Assembly: GCA_963836005.1 (NCBI GenBank)
Contig: CAWIHS010000003.1
Coordinates: 1-64,000, forward strand
Source: CAWIHS01 sp963836005
GTDB lineage: Bacteria; Pseudomonadota; Gammaproteobacteria; GRL18
Direction of reading: 5' to 3'
Length of the DNA: 64,000 nt
The position numbers were made by a program, and so were the translations under genes. A model generated the notes under the pieces. That model saw only the letters and a program-made list of their open reading frames with translations, was not told the DNA's origin and made no database searches. This document shows, piece after piece, positions 39,571-48,998 of this stretch. Position 1 is the stretch's first letter, and each line of letters begins with the position of its first letter.

Positions 39571-41130
39571 AGTTGCAGGCGGTTTACTGGAAATATCGTA
39601 ACTAACCCGGGTCACTTTATCTACTTCATTGATAATACGGCTTGATATCGTTTCCAGTACTTCATACGGCAAATGCGCCCAGCGAGCAGTCATAAAGTCG
39701 ATGGTCTCAACAGCACGTAGAGCTATAACATAAGAATAACAACGTCCATCCCCTTTAACGCCGACAGATTTTACTGGCAAAAACACTGCAAATGCCTGAG
39801 ACACCTGATGATATAAGTCATGCTTGAATAACTCTTCAATAAAAATTTTATCAGCCTGGCGTAATGTATCAGCGTATGGCTTTTTAACTTCTCCTAGAAT
39901 ACGTACACCCAGACCCGGGCCGGGGAATGGGTGACGATACACCATATCATAAGGCAAACCCAGTTCAAGCCCCATCTCTCTGACTTCATCCTTGAACAGC
40001 TCGCGTAAAGGCTCAACCAGCTTAAGCGTCATATCATCGGGCAGGCCGCCCACATTATGATGAGATTTTATGATATGCGCCTTGCCGCTTTGTCCACCTG
40101 ACTCAATCACATCCGGGTAGATAGTTCCCTGCGCCAGCCATTTGGCATCTGTGAGTTTTGCAGCTTCTTCTTCAAACACCGAGATAAATTCATTACCGAT
40201 AATTTTACGTTTTTTCTCCGGATCATCTTCACCTGCCAGTTTATCAAGAAAGCGTTGCTCAGCATCCACACGTATCACTCGAATCCCCATATGTCTGGCA
40301 AACATGGACATAACTTGATCACCTTCATTCAGGCGCAGCAGTCCATTATCAACAAATACACAGGTTAATTTTTCGCCGACAGCTTTGTGCAGCAGGGCAG
40401 CAACCACAGAGGAATCAACGCCGCCGGACAAACCCAGTAATATTTCGTCATTACCCACCTGCTTCTGAATATTTTTGATACTGTTTTCGATAATATTGCC
40501 AGGATTCCATAAAGTATCACAAGCGCAAATATCTATCAGAAACCGACTGAAAATTCGTTTGCCCTGCTTGGTATGGGTCACTTCCGGATGAAATTGAATG
40601 GCATAAAAATTCCGGCTTTCATCCGCCATTCCGGCCACAGGAGCATTATCAGTACTGGCCATTAGTTTGAAACCTGGTGGCAGCTCTATGACCCGATCAC
40701 CATGAGACATCCAGACATCCAGCAAGCCATAACCTTCAATGCTGGCATGATCTTCAATATCTTTTAACAGTGCTGTATGGCCTCGAGCCCGGACCTGTGC
40801 ATAGCCGTATTCATGATGTTCAGCATTCTCTACCTGACCACCCAATTGAAGTGCCATAGCCTGCATGCCATAGCAGATCCCCAGCACAGGTATACCCAGT
40901 TCAAAAACAATATCAGCGGCTCTGGGTGTATTTTCCGCAGTTACAGTTTCAGGTCCGCCCGAGAGGATAATCCCTCTGGCACCAAAGCCGCGTATGGACT
41001 CAGCTGTATAATCAGAAGGATGAATTTCACAATACACCCCGATCTCACGGATGCGCCTTGCTATCAATTGAGTATACTGGGAACCGAAATCAAGAATTAA
41101 AATACGGTGTTCATGAATATTTGCTGTCAT
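39556..41130 (-). CDS. guaA: GMP synthase (glutamine-hydrolysing)
   Basis: 524 residues. It aminates XMP to GMP. Class I glutaminase: ILDFGSQYTQLIARRIRE, nucleophile Cys in GICYGMQ, and HPEV. ATP-pyrophosphatase: LGLSGGVDSSVVAALLH. Dimerisation domain with the end PPATIEWE. The final codons are preserved although they form the island attachment core, so integration restores the gene. It has its own leader hairpin and is separated from guaB by a 173 bp transposon-like element. Confidence 0.97.
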   Translation of the reverse strand: MTANIHEHRILILDFGSQYTQLIARRIREIGVYCEIHPSDYTAESIRGFGARGIILSGGPETVTAENTPRAADIVFELGIPVLGICYGMQAMALQLGGQVENAEHHEYGYAQVRARGHTALLKDIEDHASIEGYGLLDVWMSHGDRVIELPPGFKLMASTDNAPVAGMADESRNFYAIQFHPEVTHTKQGKRIFSRFLIDICACDTLWNPGNIIENSIKNIQKQVGNDEILLGLSGGVDSSVVAALLHKAVGEKLTCVFVDNGLLRLNEGDQVMSMFARHMGIRVIRVDAEQRFLDKLAGEDDPEKKRKIIGNEFISVFEEEAAKLTDAKWLAQGTIYPDVIESGGQSGKAHIIKSHHNVGGLPDDMTLKLVEPLRELFKDEVREMGLELGLPYDMVYRHPFPGPGLGVRILGEVKKPYADTLRQADKIFIEELFKHDLYHQVSQAFAVFLPVKSVGVKGDGRCYSYVIALRAVETIDFMTARWAHLPYEVLETISSRIINEVDKVTRVSYDISSKPPATIEWE

Positions 41131-41167
41131 TAATGCTGGCCTGAAAATAAGTTGCCTGTAGACATAA

Positions 41168-41194
41168 AATAAGGCCGCAAAAGTCGACCTTATT
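41168..41194 (-). promoter_or_regulatory. Hairpin in the guaA leader
   Basis: The minus strand AATAAGGTCG and CGGCCTTATT form a 10-bp stem with one G-U pair, followed by TTATG, 38 bases before guaA. It could be a terminator for read-through or an attenuator. Confidence 0.5.
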
Positions 41195-41226
41195 TATCCT
41201 GATTAACCAAATAAGCTTGAAAAATA

Positions 41227-41399
41227 GTAACTATTCAGCGTATTTTAGATTTATACGTAAGTTCTTGATATCAGGTGTTTGCGTAAGAAGTGTATGTGGC
41301 ATGGATGCCACATTCAAGCCTGCATGGACGTATTTACGGCGTCTTCTGGAGCAAATTCCTGGTGTCAAGGACGTTTTCAAAATTACGCTGAATAGTTAC
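41227..41399. mobile_element. IS66-type MITE, family A, copy 2
   Basis: A 173 bp element starts GTAACTATTCAGCGTA and ends TACGCTGAATAGTTAC, flanked by a perfect 8-bp duplication GAAAAATA (41219-41226, 41400-41407). The core matches copy 1 in orientation, but the two subterminal arms are exchanged relative to copy 1. It has no gene. It lies between guaB and guaA. Confidence 0.9.
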
Positions 41400-41405
41400 G
41401 AAAAA

Positions 41406-41432
41406 TATACAGATAATCAGGTCATCTGTATA
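41406..41432 (-). terminator. Terminator-like hairpin after guaB
   Basis: TATACAGAT and ATCTGTATA form a 9-bp stem with a 9-base loop, followed on the minus strand by a T run (TATTTTTC) that is part of the target duplication of the element. The stem is AT-rich, so strength is uncertain. Confidence 0.6.
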
Positions 41433-41466
41433 TGTTAACTCAAATTATAAAAAAGCCTGGGAACAG

Positions 41467-42927
41467 CTAAGTTCTGTAATTAGGCGCTTCTTTGGTAATG
41501 GTGACATCATGTACATGACTTTCCACCATGCCAGCACTGGTCACGCGCACAAATTCGGGTTTTGCCCGCATAGTTTCAATATCAGCGCAACCAGTATAAC
41601 CCATAGAAGACCTTAGACCACCCAGCATCTGATGGATCACCGGCTGCAGGCCTCCCTTGTATGGGACTCGACCTTCAATGCCTTCCGGCACCAGCTTGTC
41701 AGCCTCACTGCTTTCCTGAAAATAACGATCGCTGGACCCTTGCTGCTGTGACATGGCACCCATCGAGCCCATGCCCCGGTAAGACTTATACGAGCGCCCC
41801 TGAAACAACTCTACTTCACCCGGCGCTTCTTCTGTACCGGCCAAAAGACTACCGAACATACAACAGGACGCTCCTGCAACAATGGCTTTGGAAAAATCAC
41901 CTGAATAACGGATACCACCATCAGCAATCAGCGGTATATCGGTATCCTTCAGTTCTTCCGCAACATTTCGGATTGCAGTGATTTGTGGTACACCGACACC
42001 GGCAACAATCCGCGTAGTACAAATAGAGCCTGGACCAATACCGACCTTGACCGCATCGGCTCCTGCGTCAACCAGAGCTCTGGCCGCACTGGCAGTCGCA
42101 ATATTGCCCCCAATAACCTGAACCTGTGGAAAATTTTTCTTACTCCAGGCGACACGTTCTATCACTCCCAGAGAGTGTCCATGGGCGGTATCAACCACAA
42201 TAACATCAACCCCGGCTTTGACCAGTGCCGCAATCCGCTCATCAGTACCTGCGCCCACACCTACTGCAGCACCCACTCTCAATTGTCCTTGATCATCCTT
42301 ACAGGCATGAGGAAAATCTGATGCTTTTTGCATATCTTTGACTGTGATCATTCCGCGCAGATGAAAATCGTTATTGACGACCAGTATTTTTTCAATACGA
42401 TGTTCATGGAGTAACCGGTGCACATCTTCCCTGGGCGCGCCTTCCAGTACCGTAACCAGGCGCTCTTTAGGCGTCATAATGGAAGTTATGGGTTCATCAA
42501 GATGGGTTTCAAAGCGCAAATCGCGACTGGTGACTATGCCTAACAGCTCCTCACCTTTAACCACCGGCACCCCGGAAATTTTATTCTGTCGGGTCAGCTC
42601 CAAAACTTCACGAACCGTACTGTCAGGTTCAACGGTAATAGGATCTTTAACGACACCGCTCTCATGTTTTTTTACTTTTCTAACTTCATAGGCCTGCTCT
42701 TCAATAGTCATATTTTTATGAATAATACCAATACCGCCTTGCTGAGCCATGGCTATCGCCATCCGGTATTCAGTGACTGTATCCATTGCAGCAGATACCA
42801 TAGGGATGTTCAGCTCAATTCCCCGGGTCAGCCTGGTAAGCAAATTGACTTGTTTGGGTAAAACATCAGAATATGCCGGAACCAGTAATACGTCATCAAA
42901 GGTTAATGCTTCTTCAACGATTCGCAT
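41467..42927 (-). CDS. guaB: IMP dehydrogenase
   Basis: 486 residues. It oxidises IMP to XMP with NAD, the committed step to GMP. Barrel start LTFDDVLLVPAYSDVLP, two CBS domains in the middle (about 95-205), catalytic Cys loop GIGPGSICTTRIVAGVGVPQ, flap GMGSMGAM and YKGGLQPVIHQ. Full length. A TATAAT lies at 42972-42977 and GGAGG before the start. guaA follows on the same strand after 336 bp, far wider than in a usual guaBA operon. Confidence 0.97.
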   Translation of the reverse strand: MRIVEEALTFDDVLLVPAYSDVLPKQVNLLTRLTRGIELNIPMVSAAMDTVTEYRMAIAMAQQGGIGIIHKNMTIEEQAYEVRKVKKHESGVVKDPITVEPDSTVREVLELTRQNKISGVPVVKGEELLGIVTSRDLRFETHLDEPITSIMTPKERLVTVLEGAPREDVHRLLHEHRIEKILVVNNDFHLRGMITVKDMQKASDFPHACKDDQGQLRVGAAVGVGAGTDERIAALVKAGVDVIVVDTAHGHSLGVIERVAWSKKNFPQVQVIGGNIATASAARALVDAGADAVKVGIGPGSICTTRIVAGVGVPQITAIRNVAEELKDTDIPLIADGGIRYSGDFSKAIVAGASCCMFGSLLAGTEEAPGEVELFQGRSYKSYRGMGSMGAMSQQQGSSDRYFQESSEADKLVPEGIEGRVPYKGGLQPVIHQMLGGLRSSMGYTGCADIETMRAKPEFVRVTSAGMVESHVHDVTITKEAPNYRT

Positions 42928-42971
42928 AAGGAGAAATTCCTCCGAGTGATATGTTAAATTGATAACCGGCT

Positions 42972-42977
42972 ATTATA
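42972..42977 (-). promoter_or_regulatory. -10 box of the guaB promoter
   Basis: TATAAT on the minus strand, 45 bp upstream of guaB, with a weak -35 (TTGTTC) about 18 bp before it. The leader holds GGAGGAATTTCTCC, which could fold over the ribosome binding site. Nothing else was seen in 42978-43196. Confidence 0.5.
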
Positions 42978-43196
42978 GCGCATAAATTTTTGCAGAACAA
43001 AATATATACGATGAGTCAGGGATAATATTAACCGCGAGTTGCGCGTCAAATGCTCGATGTTCCGCTGACTTAATTGCTTACGAACCAGGCGATAATCATC
43101 TGAACAATTTTGCCCCCCATTAAGCGAGACGCCTTTATTCAATATATTATACAGCTATTCATTCAGAGAATTTAACGCAGGACAATAAGAGAAAAT

Positions 43197-44348
43197 TTAC
43201 CGCGCAAAAATTTTTCCGCGGTTATATAGCCGCAGCATAAATTCCTTTTCCCTTGGTGAAGCGTTGCTGGCCAGTCTTTGGCTATCTATACTGCGGTTCT
43301 TACATAATTGTTCAGCGAAATCTACTGATACATAATAATCTTCTCCATCAACAAACAAACGGGCCTTGTCTCCCTCTCTGCTAAAGGCAAACCGACTGGC
43401 GGGATGTCTTTGCAGGTTGAGCGCCAACAGGTCTTCAAAATGTTCCACCGGTGCTTCACATTCATACATATAATCTACCCTGGGATCACTGACATAACGT
43501 CCAAACCATCGGTTCAGCTCAGGATGCTCGGGATCGAGATAGCGTCTGAAAATTTTTCTGAGCTGCTCAATGGCTGCAGGGGTAATTTCATTTGCATGCA
43601 TCTGACGTTGTTGTTGCGGCAGCCGGTATGTTTCATTAATGGACAATCCCCGGGTAATATGAGCAATAAAATCATTCAACAAATCCGTATGGCTGGTGGC
43701 GCGAAAACCGATGGAGTAACTCATACTCTCTCCCAGCGAAACACCATGGTGTGATACGCCTGCCGGAATATACAACATATCACCGGGTTCCAGGATCCAT
43801 TCCTGTTCAGCGATGAAATCCTTTTGCAGGCGCAGCGCAATATCTGGGATCACATTATCTTCTGCCGCCGGGCGGGTGCTAATTTGCCAGCGCCGGTGAC
43901 CGCTGCCCTGCAGGATAAAGACATCGTAGAGGTCTACATGGGGACCTACTGAGCCTTCAGGTGCCGCATAACTGCTCATCAGATCATCCAGATACCATTC
44001 TGGAATAAAACGAAATTGATCCGTAATGTCTGCTAATTCGGGTATGTACTTCTCCAGATCATTAACCACCAGACTCCAGTGCGATTCCGGCAAACCGGCG
44101 AACACTGTTTCATCCATAGGACCATGAATGGCCTGCCAGGGTAAGGCAGCGCCCTTCTCGACTATAATACGGGAATTGATCTCTTCCTCACAAGCCAGAC
44201 CGGCTAATTCATCGGGCGTCAACGGTGATTGAAAGTTTGGCAACGCCTGACGAATAAGTAACGGTTTTTGCTGCCAGTAATCTGCCAGAAAAGTGTCAAC
44301 AGAAATATTACCAAGAGGAGACTTAGAGCTTTGCATATTAGGATTCAA
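43197..44348 (-). CDS. roxA: Ribosomal protein arginine hydroxylase (cupin, RoxA/YcfD type)
   Basis: 383 residues. JmjC-like cupin with iron ligands in GPHVDLYDVFILQ (HxD) and the His of AGVSHHGVSLG. The opening part (FLADYWQQKPLLIRQALPNF) and the C-terminal winged helix fit YcfD, which hydroxylates an Arg of ribosomal protein L16 using 2-oxoglutarate and oxygen. It is monocistronic. Confidence 0.9.
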   Translation of the reverse strand: MNPNMQSSKSPLGNISVDTFLADYWQQKPLLIRQALPNFQSPLTPDELAGLACEEEINSRIIVEKGAALPWQAIHGPMDETVFAGLPESHWSLVVNDLEKYIPELADITDQFRFIPEWYLDDLMSSYAAPEGSVGPHVDLYDVFILQGSGHRRWQISTRPAAEDNVIPDIALRLQKDFIAEQEWILEPGDMLYIPAGVSHHGVSLGESMSYSIGFRATSHTDLLNDFIAHITRGLSINETYRLPQQQRQMHANEITPAAIEQLRKIFRRYLDPEHPELNRWFGRYVSDPRVDYMYECEAPVEHFEDLLALNLQRHPASRFAFSREGDKARLFVDGEDYYVSVDFAEQLCKNRSIDSQRLASNASPREKEFMLRLYNRGKIFAR

Positions 44349-44419
44349 TGGCCGGTTGTTATATAACTTAACCTGAAGTCTGTTTAAGAAACAGAGTGAA
44401 AAGTAGTCACTCAGTATTA

Positions 44420-44515
44420 TATTGCATGGTTTATGGAAGAAGTGTCTTTGGCATGGAAGCCAAAGTCATGCTTACATGGATGTATTCGCAGCGACTTCTG
44501 GAATAAATCATGTGA
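44420..44515. repeat. Decayed family A element core
   Basis: GGAAGAAGTGTCTTTGGCAT and the following text to CGACTTCTGGAATAAATC match the family A core with about one third of bases changed. The central hairpin is kept with paired changes: CTTTGGC...GCCAAAG replaces TGTGGCAT...ATGCCACA. No ends are recognisable. The rest of the 414 bp gap 44349-44762 holds a GCATGGACGATTACCGCTCC stretch like other copies and no gene. Confidence 0.65.
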
Positions 44516-44762
44516 TATCGATACGTTGCTTATTTTATTATCCAGAGTTCAAGTTAACTTGGTTTAAAAGTAACAGGAGTACAGGTGCTCAAAATGTTTT
44601 GTTTATTCGTACGACTGCATGGACGATTACCGCTCCTGCCTCTCACATGTATTCCCGCCTTCCCCGGCAGTCATAGGCGAACACCGAAAGTCGTTGCTTA
44701 AGGCAACGCAGGAACAGCTGCCGAGCTGGTTTAACTGAGTTGCTCAGGTATGAAAGGTCAAA

Positions 44763-45473
44763 TCATTTCTTAACCCATTTGCCATCTGGTTTTTGATACA
44801 TCCAGCCCCCGGAAATTTTATTGATCCAGGTTTTAGCGAAAGTCTGCTGAATATCCTGCTGCCACTCAGGATGACCATTGGCATTAGCAATTTCACGGTA
44901 CAATGATTTACGATCATCATTCTCAGCACGGATCAATTTTTTTAATGTAGACTGCTGCTTAACCGACAAAGCTGAAGAATTTATGGCGGCAATATAACCG
45001 TCATTGGTGAATCCTGCAGCTCCGGACTGATAAAAGGGCTTCAATTTTGACTGTCTTTTTTCCATGCTGTTTCTGAGCGAGCGTATTTGCGGGCTGTCGA
45101 TAGATATATTCGCTTCACCGGCATAGGCGGATGGAAATAGAAAATCAATGACAGGAAAGAGTATATAGTCACCCGCAGACCACTGCTCTTTATGCAATTG
45201 CGGCTTAGGAAAATTAAATGATTGAACATCATTGCTAGTTTTTTCTTTTTCTTCGGGGTCACCAGGTACGGCATCATCTGAGTGCAAAACATCATCAATA
45301 ATTTTTTCTGCTGCTTTTTCCGCGGCAGCAGCCGGAAAATAGATATTAATAGTTACACAGGATATAACCGTCAAACTGATTAATAACAGCATAAATAATT
45401 TGCGTAAATTGATATTAAAGCTGTCGCTATTAAAGTAAAGGGCTCTGGACGGTCGTAGGATAGATGCAGACAT
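44763..45473 (-). CDS. YnbE-like lipoprotein joined to a YdbL (DUF1318) domain
   Basis: 236 residues. An extended N-terminus is followed by a lipoprotein signal (KLFMLLLISLTVISC). The mature start CVTINIYFPAAAAEKAAEKI resembles the short strand-forming lipoprotein YnbE. After a charged linker comes the DUF1318/YdbL domain (about 120-236: SPQIRSLRNSMEKRQSKLKP, NDGYIAAINS, ending GGWMYQKPDGKWVKK). In E. coli ydbH, ynbE and ydbL are three genes of one operon, reported to build an intermembrane lipid-transport bridge. Here ydbH lies 91 bp upstream and the other two seem combined in one gene. Confidence 0.8.
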   Translation of the reverse strand: MSASILRPSRALYFNSDSFNINLRKLFMLLLISLTVISCVTINIYFPAAAAEKAAEKIIDDVLHSDDAVPGDPEEKEKTSNDVQSFNFPKPQLHKEQWSAGDYILFPVIDFLFPSAYAGEANISIDSPQIRSLRNSMEKRQSKLKPFYQSGAAGFTNDGYIAAINSSALSVKQQSTLKKLIRAENDDRKSLYREIANANGHPEWQQDIQQTFAKTWINKISGGWMYQKPDGKWVKK

Positions 45474-45564
45474 AATATTTTCCCTGATTTAAGTTTTATA
45501 TTTAATAGGCGAGGTTCAAGTATACACATTTATCACTTAATCAAAACTGAACCAATACAAATTT

Positions 45565-47703
45565 TTATTCAATGACCGCCTGATTGGCAGATTGAATGGC
45601 AGCAAGGCGTTCCAACAGGATATTCCAGTCTACCTGATGCTGAAACCCCATAACATCGATTCTGGGTATACCTCCACCCTTGACAATGTAATAGGCATCC
45701 CCCTTGTCTTCTATGCCATTCATTGTACAGATACCATTGGCTAACCTGCAGCTCAGGCCCAGTTTTTTATAACCAAAAGTCTCAAAAACACTCATAAATG
45801 TTTTTGATAAAATGGCCGATGCCCCTCCCAGACTGGACAGGTTATCAATGGCTTGCTGGCTGATCCGATGTTTGCTCGTGTCTTTGTCCGGAGTACGCAG
45901 GTAGGCATCAAAAGCCACTGGCATCCAGGCGTCCATCTGCAGTTTTCTGATTTTGCCTTCGATCCTGCCCTGAATTTCACCAAAGTCATAGGTACTGGTC
46001 AGAGATTGCAGATCCAGTTGGTTAAGGTCGATATTGGCGGTTAATCGCGCTGTTTGCATGAGAGGCTCATCAATGAACAGATCTTTAATAATAATCGTAC
46101 CGTCAAACACCTGCATCATCATTGCTCCACCCATGCGTAACTGTTTATTCGTATAATAAGTCTCGGGAATAACCGCTGCGAGTTTTCCATCCAGTATTGG
46201 CCAATTGAAATGAGCGGATAGAAGTCTCAGTGAAACTGGCTCAATAATACCGTCAATTGTTAATTGCAGATCATTATTAAAATTATCCACCTGTAAATGA
46301 TTGATCATCAGAGCGCCGTCAAAAACAGGTAGTTTTGTTTCACGCATTAAAGACATCTGATTGTGATGTGTCTTAAACAGCCATTGTGTCTTACCTGCAG
46401 GTAAACCGGATAATTCAATTTTCTCCCAGCTTAAGCGGCTTTCCTTAACCGGTTTTTTCTGTTGATCATTATTGTTCCAGGCGACTTGACCATGGAGTTT
46501 TTGAAGTGATATCTGTTCTTGATATTCAATACTTACATTGTCAATCCTTGAACTTACTTCAATTGCATCCTGCTGTTGTCTGGCTTTCAGACTGAAACTG
46601 CCCTTAATGCTCAGGCCTTCATAATCAGTGCCTTCGAGAAGGTTTCTCAGATAGACTTCATCCAGCCGGGAAAAATCCTCAATATTGAGAGATAATTTCA
46701 TCTGCCGTGTATCGATACTGTCTGTCAAAACAGACAGTCCCTGCACCTCAAAATCCATCAGCTGCGCATGAGAAAGGGATGCCTGATTTACGGTCAATAG
46801 CTGTTTTGCAGCATCATAGTTCAGGTTGGCAGCTATGATTTCCTGCCCGTCAAACAATAGATAGACTGGATCCTGAAAAATTTCACCCGTCAGTTTTTCA
46901 ATCTTCAACTTTATGCCCTGTTGTTGTCCTGCAGGTGTAAAATCCAGATTAAAATCAAAACCCAGTTTGCTCCCCAGATTCTCTCCCAGTGTATATGCAA
47001 CATTTTTCAAACGCCCATTTAATTTTAAATCTGCAAGTGAGAGCTGCTCCGGAGTATATTGGCCAGACAATTGTGCCGTAAAACTGAATTGACCTGAAAC
47101 TTTATCCAGTTTCTTTAATTCGTCTTTAAGATAATGTTTTAAAAAGCTTTTAATGCTTTTATAATTTATGTTTTTTGCTGTTAGACGGGCATTCCATTTG
47201 CCGCTGCCAGTATCATCACTACGTATGAAAAATGTCGCATCAAGCTTGCCTTTGCCAATCTCAATATCGTTTAAGCTCAGAGTCAGAGCATGATCTGCCA
47301 GAGAATATGAAAACGAAACATAACCGGAGTAATCCAACAGTCCCTTGATTGTAGAAAACAATTGCACTTGACCTTTTTGACAAAACATTTCATCAGCTGT
47401 TAACACCGAAACAGCACAGACAACGCTCAGGGATTCAAGTTCGCTAAAAGGCTGCGGGAGCTGACTGGTATCAATGCGTAGTTCGAGTACAGGTTTCAGG
47501 CCACTCATATCCAGTTCCAGATACAGATTGTTCAGCAGCCAGTCATGAGCATCCCGGTGCAGCTCAAGCTCGGGTATGAGCTGATCAATGTGAATTGAAA
47601 TATGGGTAATAGCCCGCACAGATGTGTTCAGCCCTGTCAGACAGGTTAGCAATATAATAACTGAAAACCCTGTAAATAAAGGCTTTATTTTGAAATATTT
47701 CAT
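45565..47703 (-). CDS. ydbH: YdbH-type AsmA-like intermembrane protein
   Basis: 712 residues with one N-terminal membrane anchor (LFTGFSVIILLTCLTGLN) and a long beta-rich periplasmic part of repeated strands, as in AsmA/TamB-like bridge proteins. The C-terminal YdbH signature is present: GRIEGKIRKLQMDAWMPVAF, SLGGASAILSKTFMSVFETF, GLSCRLANGICTMNGI and GGGIPRIDVMGF. YdbH is part of the redundant lipid export machinery to the outer membrane with TamB and YhdP. The gene is shorter than in E. coli (about 880). Confidence 0.87.
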   Translation of the reverse strand: MKYFKIKPLFTGFSVIILLTCLTGLNTSVRAITHISIHIDQLIPELELHRDAHDWLLNNLYLELDMSGLKPVLELRIDTSQLPQPFSELESLSVVCAVSVLTADEMFCQKGQVQLFSTIKGLLDYSGYVSFSYSLADHALTLSLNDIEIGKGKLDATFFIRSDDTGSGKWNARLTAKNINYKSIKSFLKHYLKDELKKLDKVSGQFSFTAQLSGQYTPEQLSLADLKLNGRLKNVAYTLGENLGSKLGFDFNLDFTPAGQQQGIKLKIEKLTGEIFQDPVYLLFDGQEIIAANLNYDAAKQLLTVNQASLSHAQLMDFEVQGLSVLTDSIDTRQMKLSLNIEDFSRLDEVYLRNLLEGTDYEGLSIKGSFSLKARQQQDAIEVSSRIDNVSIEYQEQISLQKLHGQVAWNNNDQQKKPVKESRLSWEKIELSGLPAGKTQWLFKTHHNQMSLMRETKLPVFDGALMINHLQVDNFNNDLQLTIDGIIEPVSLRLLSAHFNWPILDGKLAAVIPETYYTNKQLRMGGAMMMQVFDGTIIIKDLFIDEPLMQTARLTANIDLNQLDLQSLTSTYDFGEIQGRIEGKIRKLQMDAWMPVAFDAYLRTPDKDTSKHRISQQAIDNLSSLGGASAILSKTFMSVFETFGYKKLGLSCRLANGICTMNGIEDKGDAYYIVKGGGIPRIDVMGFQHQVDWNILLERLAAIQSANQAVIE

Positions 47704-47734
47704 GACCTTGTATCATATATCAAAGGTAACTAGT

Positions 47735-47925
47735 GAATATTTAACTAACTATCTATCATAGGTAGGTATACTTAAGCAAAATCGGTGCGGATAATCGAGT
47801 ATTTGTTCCAGAAGACGCCGTAAATACTTCCATGTAGGGAATGCAGATCACGCAGGAGCAATTATCTGCCTTCCACAAACACTCAATTATCCTTAAGTAC
47901 CTACGTATGAACTATCTATAGAGGA
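47735..47925. repeat. Element relic with its own inverted ends
   Basis: The core (TTGTTCCAGAAGACGCCGTA, AATACTTCCATG, GGAGCAATTATCTGCCTTCC) is that of family A in reverse. The flanks form another inverted repeat, CTATCTATCATAGGTAGGTA against TACCTACGTATGAACTATC. It fills the gap between ydbH and cysM. No 8-bp duplication was found. Confidence 0.6.
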
Positions 47926-47930
47926 AAAAC

Positions 47931-48821
47931 CTATGCAGGAAAAACACCTGTGGATAGATATCGATCGCCTCTATCACAGATAATAACTACTATGGTTGCA
48001 TTTTCGATTTGAGCGGATAGCCTCAGGGCTGCAGCCAGTGCACCGCCTGACGAAATTCCGGCAAAAATACCCTCTTTCGCTGCCAGTTCCCGTACCGAAT
48101 TTTCTGCTTCTTCCTGAGACACATCGATTACTTTATCCACCTCTTCAGGGTGGTATATTTTAGGCAGATATTCTTCCGGCCAACGTCTGATCCCCGGTAT
48201 TTGGGAACCTTCGGTCGGCTGGACCCCGACAATCTCAATGTGCGAGTTTTTTTCCTTTAAAAACCTGGAAGTCCCCATTATGGTACCGGTGGTACCCATC
48301 GAACTGACAAAATGTGTAACCGTTCCCTCAGTGTCTCTCCAGATTTCTGGCCCGGTTCCTTCATAATGAGCTAGCGGGTTATCAGGATTGGAAAACTGAT
48401 CCAGTACTTTGCCCTTTCCATCCGCTTCCATTTCACGTGACAAATCAATCGCCGCTTCCATGCTGCCGTCTTTGGGAGTCAAAATTATTTCAGCACCATA
48501 AGCTTTCATTACCCCACGGCGTTCTTCACTCATATGTTCTGGCATAATCAGCAGCATTTTGTATCCGCTGATGGCTGCGGCCATGGCCAGAGCAATACCA
48601 GTATTACCGCTGGTTGCCTCAATTAGTGTGTCGCCGGGTTTAATATCCCCACGCTGCTCTGCTCTTTTAATCATGCTTAACGCGGGACGATCCTTAACCG
48701 AACCTGCCGGATTATTACCTTCCAGTTTGAGCAGAATTTGATTTGAAGTATCACCTCCCATACGCTGCAGTCTGACCAGGGGAGTGTTGCCAACAAATTG
48801 TTGAATTGTGTGATAGTTCAT
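47931..48821 (-). CDS. cysM: Cysteine synthase B
   Basis: 296 residues, PLP enzyme. PLP Lys in NPAGSVKDRPA; phosphate loop SSMGTTGTIMG; substrate loop EATSGNTGIAL. The length, MRGVMKAYGAEII-like region and RRWPEEYLPKIY fit CysM, which makes cysteine from O-acetylserine and sulphide or sulphocysteine from thiosulphate. Preferred substrate cannot be told here. Confidence 0.93.
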   Translation of the reverse strand: MNYHTIQQFVGNTPLVRLQRMGGDTSNQILLKLEGNNPAGSVKDRPALSMIKRAEQRGDIKPGDTLIEATSGNTGIALAMAAAISGYKMLLIMPEHMSEERRGVMKAYGAEIILTPKDGSMEAAIDLSREMEADGKGKVLDQFSNPDNPLAHYEGTGPEIWRDTEGTVTHFVSSMGTTGTIMGTSRFLKEKNSHIEIVGVQPTEGSQIPGIRRWPEEYLPKIYHPEEVDKVIDVSQEEAENSVRELAAKEGIFAGISSGGALAAALRLSAQIENATIVVIICDRGDRYLSTGVFPA

Positions 48822-48998
48822 AGTAATTGCCGTTAATAAATATGATTATAGGAATATTCAGCGTTCACAGATTAGTTCTTAAGCAAAAATGAGCAAGCCA
48901 AACGATAAACATGCTAAGAGCATTCAATACACCGCCTCTGCATGACTTTACATGCTTATCCAGGATAATCTATCAGAATTTAGCAGAAGAATAAAAAT

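Noticed and set aside
42954..43142. 62-codon minus-strand frame upstream of guaB
   Set aside because: Covers the guaB promoter, has no ribosome site and no recognisable family.
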